Shown: positions 44,401 to 51,119 of the stretch, one piece after another
How the letters are laid out: each line of letters starts with the position of its first letter
Position numbering within the stretch: position 1 is the first letter of the stretch
DNA from: Cylindrodendrum hubeiense
Lineage: Eukaryota > Ascomycota > Sordariomycetes > Hypocreales > Nectriaceae
Assembly: GCA_014621425.1 (NCBI GenBank)
Contig: JAANBB010000295.1
Span: forward strand, 1-51,119
Length of the DNA: 51,119 bases
Reading direction: 5' to 3'
Program-made: the position numbers and the translations under genes
The notes under the pieces: generated by a model
The model's input: only the letters and a program-made list of their open reading frames with translations
Database searches by the model: none
What the model was told of the DNA's origin: nothing

Positions 44401-47400
44401 CTAACACTGGACTTGATGCAAGAGAGGGCATCTTGAACCCGTCCTTGTTTAAGTGCCAGAGTAGAGTCCAGGAATGAAGCCAGAGCTAGAGCTAGGTTAG
44501 CCTGCGACTTGGACAATGCCCAAGACGAGGTTGGTTCGTTGTAGATCTCCTTAGCAAGTGCCAAGGAAGAATTTCTAAATTATGTTAGCTTCGTCTTCAT
44601 TTTGATGATCTTGAGGAGACGTACGCTTCATCCATACTGCCGATGCCCGCGTAATATTCTGCCTGGGATAGGTGGAATGCGGCAACAATTCCTCGGGAGG
44701 GTCTTTCGGCTTGTTCCAGAAGCTCCTTGGTAACCTCCAATGTTCTCTTTGCCTCCGAGTAGTGACCGATGTTTAAATGCTGCGATGCCAAAAGGGTGTG
44801 ATTAAGAATTACGTTATTATACGTCGGCTCTGCCAACGCTTTCGAAATCGTTGTCGAAAGTTCAAGGATTGAGAGCTGCAGGGTATTCTCACCCCGGAGA
44901 CTAGCAAATTGACTGGCAGACTGCAAGTGAGCAAGCAGGTTGTCGGGATTGTCAATCTTCTCGTGTAAGTCGTCCCGAGTGCGGCAAGCTTCGATCATCG
45001 ACCTCCAGGAGAAAATGGCGGTTTTCATAGCAGCTGCTGGGAATGGCGCTTTACTCACAGCCATGGCCGAGACTGAGGCGTGGTATGCCTGTAGATGAGG
45101 AACGTAACGGGCCAAAGCAGCGTCCTCTCCAGTTGACTTACCCTCAGCTTTCAGCATAGTCTCGTCGGCCAGCGCTCCGATCTCCTCCATCTCACTCTCT
45201 TCACCAAGGTTCTGAAAGAGAAGATTAAGCAAGACACGAAGACGCCGAATTGGGAACCGCTCAATAGTATAGAGCCGGAGGAGTCCCGCTACGCACGGGT
45301 CATGAAGCTTGAGGGGCTTGCCCTGAGCAGATGTACCGTTTGAGACCTCCATGAGATGCTCAAGCACAGCAGCGCGCTCAGCTTCAGGCAAGAAAAATGC
45401 CCAGTCGTTCCAGGAGTGGTCCAACTTTGCAATTGATCGCAGTGTTCGAGAGAGTGTTTCGGCCTTCTCATCAATACCCCAGGCCACGCTGGGGGCTTGG
45501 GATGCCATTGCAGCTGTCACCTTAAGGAGAGCCCCTTCTTCGATCATGTTCGTGCAGATCGAGCGCAATGTACGGACGGCATCGTTTCCTCTGCCAGCTC
45601 CCTTGCAGAGGTCAGCGAAGAGTTCCAGTTTGATGGATAGCTGCGCCTTTTCCTGTTGAGCTGGTGGTCGATCCTTGACCAGCTCAATGGATCGGCTGAG
45701 GGTTTGCAAAATCTGTTTGTTGATTTCCTTTGACCTGCCCGTCTCCTTCCGTAATTGCGTGAATTTCGAAAAGTAAAGACTAGAGATCTTGACATAGTAG
45801 CTCCCAAGCTGGTCAGCCCGCGGTGCGGACAGCATTGGGTCTGCAACAGACCCGAGAAGCTTAGCGCAGTCTTGTAAGATGTCGTCCATATTTTGCCAGG
45901 TGATCGAGTCGGCTTGAATATCGGAATTAACCACCATTAGAGCTCCATCAAGGACTTGACTAATGGTTTGCATGAGAACTTGTCGTCGCTGATCGAACTG
46001 AAGAAGGTGCTTCGCAGAGGAATCTTTGGCTGGAGGTGCGCCCAACCAGCGACGAGCAAATCGAGGATACCGAACTAGGAATGTCTTGAGATGGTTGATG
46101 AGGGTCTTGGATGAAGTTTCGTCAGAGCTCTTCTCATTGATCTTGCTGAATAAGAGTCCAACGGCAGATCGTCTTGCTAGTGAAAGACTCTCTAGCAGCT
46201 CATTGAGCTCCGAGACGCTTCCGCTAAGACTGCCATCTAGGCTGTCTACGATTTCTAGAACCAGCTTGTCTGCGTCAGCATCAAGTAAAGGTTTTTTCAA
46301 GGCCGCAGCTAGAAGGCGTGCCGATATTGAGCAAACTCGAACGAACGAGTCCTGTTCGGGCTGCAACAAGTCCTTGAGCTGCTGGAACCAGTGATGCGCC
46401 TCCTCGTACTGTCGTTCAGTATGAGCCGCAACTCCCAAAAGCTGATAGATGGTCGCAAGAGGCGAATCGGAAGATTTCTTGGGTTGGGATTGCTGGGCCC
46501 GGACAAGTTCCATCAAAGCGTCAAATGATGTACTGATCATAGTGAAAGTAGTGCCGTCACCCGTCGGCTGGCGTCTTGTGAATGCGCGAATGCATCGTGT
46601 AAACGGCGAGAGAACGTCATCATCAACAACACCCCGGTGTCCAGCTAGCTTCCACCATCGCAACTGGGCCTTGAAGCACAACACCTGGAGTTGGAAGGCT
46701 GAGCTGGGGGAGGGATTGAGTCTTGATTCGGTCGCTACATGATCTTCCTTGCTGGAGACGCTTGGTGCCAATGAGAGAAGAATTTGTGATAGTGAGGCGA
46801 GTTGTCGAGCAGCCTTTTGACCCTCCTTGTCGTTGAGTCCGGCAAGTTTTTGCAAAAGGTTGAGTGGCGAAGAAGGATGCGATTCTCGGAGAAACGGTAG
46901 TGCTGCTTCGATTTGGGCAGGTTTCTTGGAGAGAGCAATCAGGCGAACGACTTGGATCTGGCAGGTGGTAATGATGGGAAGGCTCTGATCCGGGATTGGG
47001 CCATCGTAATCGAGCAGCTCGGCGATCACTTGAGCTGTGGTTTGGCTCTCAGTTGATGTTGATTTCGTCGTCTTCGCCGCATCCTTCGAGGTGGCAGCAT
47101 CCAACCTGCGCTTCAATATTCTCAGCTCTTTAATCGCCTGCTCCTGGAGTCCAAGAGCTAGTAGCTTCCCAACAAATGCCGACATGCCATTCTCGAGCTG
47201 AAAGTCCGTCTGGTTGGCCTGGACGGGGCCTTTGATCGATCGAAGGCACGCAAAGGCGGTTCGCGCGCATTCGACTGTCGCCAGGCATCCTGTCGAATGG
47301 GCCACAGGCTGGGTGGTGGTCGTTTTTGAGGCGATGTTTGGGGAGGTTGCGGTTCGGTTGAGAGTCCGGGGTTGTATCGGAGACAAAGGGGCGGAAAGCG

Positions 47401-47803
47401 ACCTCCTCAAGGTCCGTTGCCCAGGGGCTTTTCGCAGGTCGCTATGGGAGGGTTGTCGTTTACTGGGGGTTTCTGGGGGCGGAGGCTTCGCGGCCTCGGT
47501 CAGCGACTTGATGGTGATGTTGATAATATGAGTCGCCAGCGCAGCCCGGTCTTTCAGTGCCAACTGATCAGGTTGCGCGGTGGCAGCCGGCTTTGCGGCA
47601 GTGGAACGGCCGGTGCCATTCTTCTTCGTCTTAGGGATTGTATTTGATCGCGCGGTTCGTGTGGTTGTTTGAGAGGTTGTAGATTCCGTTTCGGCGTCGG
47701 GGAGCAACAGCTCCTTGACCGTCACGACGGTGGCGGGCGTGCATGTCGAGGTCGACGCGAGCGCGGCCTTGACCGCGTCGGCCTTTGCTTGAGGTGAAGC
47801 CAT
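41421..47803 (-). CDS. ESP1: Separase (Esp1 / BimB), cohesin-cleaving cysteine protease
   Basis: Exon 1 is 44625-47803 and exon 2 is 41421-44574, with a 50-bp intron (GTACGT, TAG) splitting an Ala codon; 2110 residues, typical of fungal separases. The first 1,700 residues are a helical, TPR-like superhelix with low conservation, opening with a disordered Thr/Ser/Pro-rich 180 residues and including a second basic linker (TTTAKGRTTAATKTTRTTR). The C-terminal caspase-like domain has catalytic His1955 (LLYFGHGSGAQY) and Cys1982 (FLMGCSSASLTE), followed by GPVWNYMMAGCPAVVGTLWD, the separase signature. An acidic Ser/Asp loop (SSDDESDESDDDEGEL) interrupts the last part. The enzyme cleaves the kleisin Scc1/Rad21 at anaphase once securin is destroyed by APC/C; CDC27 of that complex is in this window. 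Both catalytic residues are intact. The gene is divergent from the DUF5321 gene. Confidence 0.95.
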
Positions 47804-48103
47804 GTAGGTTATGTGCGTGGGTTCCTAATCATATCGTCGCAAAGAACTCCAAAGCCCCTTATCCAAGCGGAGACACAATATGATTTAGTGATTGACAGTC
47901 TGCAATTGAAGCAATGATGGTTAGTGTGTGAGTCCCGGTTGACGATTCGGGGCTAAACACCGGGGGTTGTCTGGGGCAACCACCCGAACCCGGATCAAAT
48001 GGCCCGTGCTCTGAACTTCTTCTGGAACAAAGTCTTGGAGCCGCGGGACTTCAAAGCCGCGATATATCCCTTGGAAATGCAGACAGCGGTGCGCACCAGC
48101 AAA
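47804..48103. promoter_or_regulatory. Short divergent promoter, separase / DUF5321
   Basis: 300 bp (195 bp if the upstream ATG at 47999 is used) must serve both genes. No TATA or cell-cycle element was recognised with confidence. Confidence 0.45.
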
Positions 48104-48765
48104 ATGTCAATTCGGCGACTCCTCACACGACCTGGCAGCTTGCCAGCTGCTTCGCTCTCCACCACGGCATCCCATATCCTCCGCACCAATATCCGATTCT
48201 CGAGCACCGCCCCAGCGACAATCGTGGAGGGCACATTCTGGAGATCCCTAATACCGAAGCCGTTTCGCAGGGAGAACCGCACGCCCAGCACGAAGAAGTC
48301 GAGGGAATGGAACCCGGCGACATTCTTCATCGCCATCTTCCTCCTCATCGGATCTATGTCGATCCAAATGATTACTCTCCGCCACTCTTTTGATCGCTAC
48401 ATGCGACAGTCGGAGGCTCGCATCACCACGCTCCGAGAGGTTGTGGAGAAGATCCAGCGAGGCGAACCGGTCGATGTAGAAAAGTCCTTGGGAACCGGAG
48501 ATGCTAAGAAAGAGGAGAGTTGGGAAGAGAGTATGTTTTTTTTTTGGACTGCTGACATCCATGAGATGGGTTGCTAACGTTGTTGGTAGTGCTAAAAGCA
48601 ATCGAGCGAGACGAAGCCGCGCGCAAGGCGCAGAAGCAAGAGAAAGCGAGGCAAGCCGAGTCTATCGCGAAAGCAGCAGCCATTGCTGAGATGGAAGAGG
48701 CAACTTCGACGACCGAAGCTGCGCCTAGGAAAGCAAGGACTGGAAGCCTTGGAAATTTCTTCTAA
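48104..48765 (+). CDS. DUF5321 family protein, probable mitochondrial inner-membrane protein
   Basis: Exon 1 is 48104-48530 and exon 2 is 48590-48765, with a 59-bp intron (GTATGT, TAG) splitting a Met codon; 200 residues. The start MSIRRLLTRPGSLPAASLST is Arg/Ser/Leu-rich without acids, like a mitochondrial presequence. A single membrane segment lies at about 71-92 (NPATFFIAIFLLIGSMSIQM). A charged helical stretch follows, probably coiled coil (RQSEARITTLREVVEKIQRG, then IERDEAARKAQKQEKARQAE), and the C-terminus is GSLGNFF. This matches the fungal DUF5321 family as I remember it; its function is not known. In-frame ATGs at 47999 and 48077 would add 35 or 9 residues; I prefer 48104 because the longer N-terminus contains acids and breaks the presequence pattern. 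The stop is only 36 bp from the convergent sirtuin stop. Confidence 0.78.
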
Positions 48766-48801
48766 ATGGATTTATATTTCTAATTGGCTTTGTACATGTA
48801 T

Positions 48802-50049
48802 TTAAGAAAGCATGTCCTTGAAAACGCCACGGTTTCTAGGTACAGCGTCGGATGTGGACGTTGCGGACGAAATGGCCGCGGCGTCCTTGCGCAATTCCGA
48901 AACGAGGGCTGGAAGGAGGTCATCGGTCGACAACTCAACTCTTACGCCTCGCTCACCCTGTTGATTCGGGTCCACCTCTTTGAAGAAGTCATCTTCGCCT
49001 CTCACCCCGCCCATGCTGATAATGGCGATGGGCATACCTCGATCTTGAGCCCGCTTAGCGAGTCTCCATGCGGAGTATGTTGCAAGCGAGGTACCCAGGA
49101 CGATTAGTTTTCCGGCGTTGTCAATGGCATCTTCAGCCGCGTCCTTAACGGCGGGTTTAATGTTCTCTCCGAACATGACGACGGCGGGTTTGAGGATGCC
49201 CGCGGTACTGGGATGGGCCCAGGCACCATCCGAGTCAACCTTGACGACGTGGCGATGGCCATCGGGTTGAATGGGTGGGTTTGACAAGCATTTTGGGCAG
49301 GACGGGTATCTGAAGGTTGTGTAAGGGGCGTCTGGCAGGTCAACATCACCGTCGGGGTTCACTTTGATGCCTTTGAATCTGCGCTCAGCCGGATCCTCCG
49401 TATCTAAGGCACCAGAGGCGAGCGCTTCCTTGAGCAGAGCAGCCCATGGTGGATTGAGGCGGCCCAACTCGGTCTGGAACTCGCCTCGCGAGAACTCGGA
49501 GGTGCAAGTCGTGCAGATGATAGACCTTAGATATCCGTGTAGCTCAAGGGTAGGCAAGTCGGGGTGGGCTTGAGAATGAAAAGAATCAACATTCTGGGTA
49601 ATGACAGATCGGACAAGCCCAAGCTGTCCAAGATCCCTGATAGCATAGTGACCCGTGTTGGGCGAGGCCTTGTCAAGACTGGACCATCCTAGGAAACTTC
49701 GGGCCCAGTACCGCTTGCGGGCCTCATGATTCTTGAGGAACTCGGGGTAGTAAATGGGACGGTAATCCTTGTTCACCTTGTATGTGCCCTTGACGCCTCG
49801 ATAGTCCGCGAGGCCTGATGCAACAGACAAGCCTGCGCCAGTCAGAGCAACCGTCGAGGGAGGCAAATGCAGCGGGGACGGAGTGGCAAAGAACCGGTGA
49901 AGAGCGTCGACGCCGCCCTGGAGAGAGCTTGCCGAGGCTGGCGTAATGGTTGACGGAGGCAGAAGATCCGTGTACGGAATCCGAAAGAGAGGATTCCTCA
50001 TTGGGGCGAGGCTCCGGGTGGTGATGTGACGCAACGCAATGCAATGCAA
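48802..50049 (-). CDS. Sirtuin, class II / SIRT4-like NAD-dependent deacylase
   Basis: Single exon, 415 residues. Sir2 motifs in order are GAGLS (71-75) with DYRG, TQNVD (151-155), the catalytic His171 in ELHG, zinc cysteines 179, 182, 251 and 254, KPAVVMFGE, and the GTSLATYSAWRL Rossmann motif. The class II signature and the DYRGVKGTYKVNKDYRPIYY segment resemble SIRT4. The N-terminus is basic and free of acids for about 27 residues (MHCIALRHITTRSLAPMRNP), so mitochondrial import is likely. The two zinc Cys pairs are 68 residues apart, longer than in animal SIRT4, and the insert carries a Pro/Asp-rich loop. Substrates (acetyl, acyl, or ADP-ribosylation) cannot be told. The next ATG (codon 17) is an alternative start but would shorten the presequence. 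Confidence 0.9.
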   Translation of the reverse strand: MHCIALRHITTRSLAPMRNPLFRIPYTDLLPPSTITPASASSLQGGVDALHRFFATPSPLHLPPSTVALTGAGLSVASGLADYRGVKGTYKVNKDYRPIYYPEFLKNHEARKRYWARSFLGWSSLDKASPNTGHYAIRDLGQLGLVRSVITQNVDSFHSQAHPDLPTLELHGYLRSIICTTCTSEFSRGEFQTELGRLNPPWAALLKEALASGALDTEDPAERRFKGIKVNPDGDVDLPDAPYTTFRYPSCPKCLSNPPIQPDGHRHVVKVDSDGAWAHPSTAGILKPAVVMFGENIKPAVKDAAEDAIDNAGKLIVLGTSLATYSAWRLAKRAQDRGMPIAIISMGGVRGEDDFFKEVDPNQQGERGVRVELSTDDLLPALVSELRKDAAAISSATSTSDAVPRNRGVFKDMLS

Positions 50050-51119
50050 GTGACGTTTTACGTCAAGTGCTGCTCTGCCGGCTAGGCGCTGGCACCCTGG
50101 GGATATTTCGTCGAGTCCGAGTCACGCAGCGTCCCCAGCTAGGAGGGATGTGGGATGGGAGATGACAGCGAAGTTTCCAATTCCTGACCAAGGATTGGCT
50201 CAGCTGGGAGAAACAAGGGAGAAACAAGGTGGACCAGGGGTAACCCTCGGAAGGTTAACGTTAACAATTGGGGGGAAATTAACGAGGGGGCTTATTACGT
50301 GGGCATTTGAAAGAGAGGGACAAGAATTACGCAAGTCTAGACGTGTCCATGAGATTCGTCGATGAAAGCGAGGTTTGGCTTTGATAGTTTGGGGAATAAT
50401 CGCCACAGGGTGCAGGAAGGCGCGTCATGGGTTTCAGCTTTTTCCATGCAACATCCCTCTCAGCCTCGTGGCCTCGTCACCAAAATGTAACCTTAAACCA
50501 GTTCAATGGCCTTGGGGGGAGGCTTTAGGGGTGTGGCGCCGACGACCCACTGCGCGAGCCTTGCAAAGGCGCTGACCAAGGTTGACAAAGGGTCCCTGGA
50601 AGCATCCACGAACGGGAGCCCCCGAAGGCGCCTCGGAATTACGGCTGTGACCCTCTGGACGAGCCAGTAACGGGCCAGTGTTCCCTTCTGAAGGTGTGGT
50701 GTTTCTGCCCATTGGCATGAAGCCATTATTCTGGTGCGGCCAGATCCCTGGGAACGGAGCCCTCCCTTTGGCTGCCAGCGAGGTGCCCTGTAAGCGGCCC
50801 TGAACGCAGGACCCTTCGTCCCTGGAGGAGCACCGAGGGAACCACGCTTGGCGCCCCGAACTGCGCCGAGCCAGCCCGCGTCCACTGAAGGGTCGCTGAT
50901 TTGGATGCTCGCACGATTGACCGCTCGCTGATTTGACTCTCCCGTCCCGTCCCGGCCGGCGTTGAGCTAGGAGCTGACAGGAAACCTCCAATTCCAACTC
51001 CGGCGACCGGAACCGCGTTCGCGCGCGCTCGAGTGGGTTCTCAGGCCGTGCTGTTCTCTCAAAGAGTTATCAGATGGCGTTAGTTGCCAATTGGCGCATC
51101 AGATCCTCCCCCCAAAGCC
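50050..51119. other. Right-end noncoding region, sirtuin promoter and beyond
   Basis: 1.07 kb to the window edge. The first 300 bp would be the sirtuin promoter. Beyond 50.5 kb there is a GC-rich stretch with a 164-codon minus-strand open frame (50503-50997), Gly/Arg/Pro-rich with no recognised domain. It could be part of a gene or a decayed element that continues outside the window; I cannot support a call. Confidence 0.4.

Noticed and set aside
50503..50997. 164-codon minus-strand frame at the right end
   Set aside because: No domain, Gly/Arg/Pro-rich; may be part of something outside the window but cannot be supported.

Overview
The window is nuclear DNA of a filamentous ascomycete. The signs are many short spliceosomal introns (50-180 bp, GTATGT/GTAAGT/GTGAGT donors, CTNAY-type branch sites), monocistronic genes on both strands, CT/CA-rich leaders, and conserved Pezizomycotina families: a fungal Zn2Cys6 regulator, a DUF5321 protein, a DUF3605 protein and a STAND-type fungal N-terminal domain. 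The gene set fits a Sordariomycete, perhaps Hypocreales, but genus cannot be fixed from sequence alone. I saw no rRNA, tRNA, CRISPR array or recognisable intact transposon.

Layout, left to right. At 0.2-1.7 kb are TRS20 (TRAPP, +) and an intron-containing histone H4 gene (-). At 3.4-5.9 kb is CDC27/APC3 (-). At 7.2-8.5 kb are SND2/TMEM208 (+) and a DUF3605 protein (-), convergent with 67 bp between stops. At 9.2-10.6 kb is a membrane-anchored HSL-type alpha/beta hydrolase (+). At 13.3-14.2 kb is NC2-alpha/BUR6 (+). At 15.8-19.2 kb is the phosphatidylinositol 4-kinase PIK1 (+). At 19.6-22.4 kb is an accessory-looking STAND-N/ankyrin protein with a coding minisatellite (-). At 23.3-26.2 kb is a RING protein with RGG and Arg-Asp tails (-). 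At 27.1-27.9 kb is a Rab5 GTPase (-), and at 28.6-30.6 kb KRI1 (+). At 31.6-34.9 kb is a Zn2Cys6 transcription factor (-). A 6.5-kb gene-poor stretch follows. At 41.4-47.8 kb is separase (-), at 48.1-48.8 kb a mitochondrial DUF5321 protein (+), and at 48.8-50.0 kb a SIRT4-like sirtuin (-).

Most of these are housekeeping genes in unrelated pathways: vesicle traffic (TRS20, PIK1, Rab5), cell cycle (APC3 and separase, which act in one anaphase pathway though 36 kb apart), transcription (NC2-alpha, H4, the Zn2Cys6 factor), ribosome assembly (KRI1), ER targeting (SND2) and mitochondria (DUF5321, probably the sirtuin). There is no operon-like or secondary-metabolite cluster. The strongest candidate for uncharacterised biology is the STAND-N/ankyrin gene. 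It has the sensor-type N-terminus of fungal NLR-like proteins but no visible NACHT or NB-ARC motor, and it ends in an 18-bp tandem repeat that probably varies in copy number. Secondary points are the RING protein without the usual DWNN domain, several unusual splice sites (AAG acceptors, a tandem TAGCAG acceptor, a frame-preserving 51-bp intron) and the long leader of the transcription factor.

All gene models were spliced by hand. The joined exons keep frame to the stop in every case, but none has been checked against transcripts or databases.
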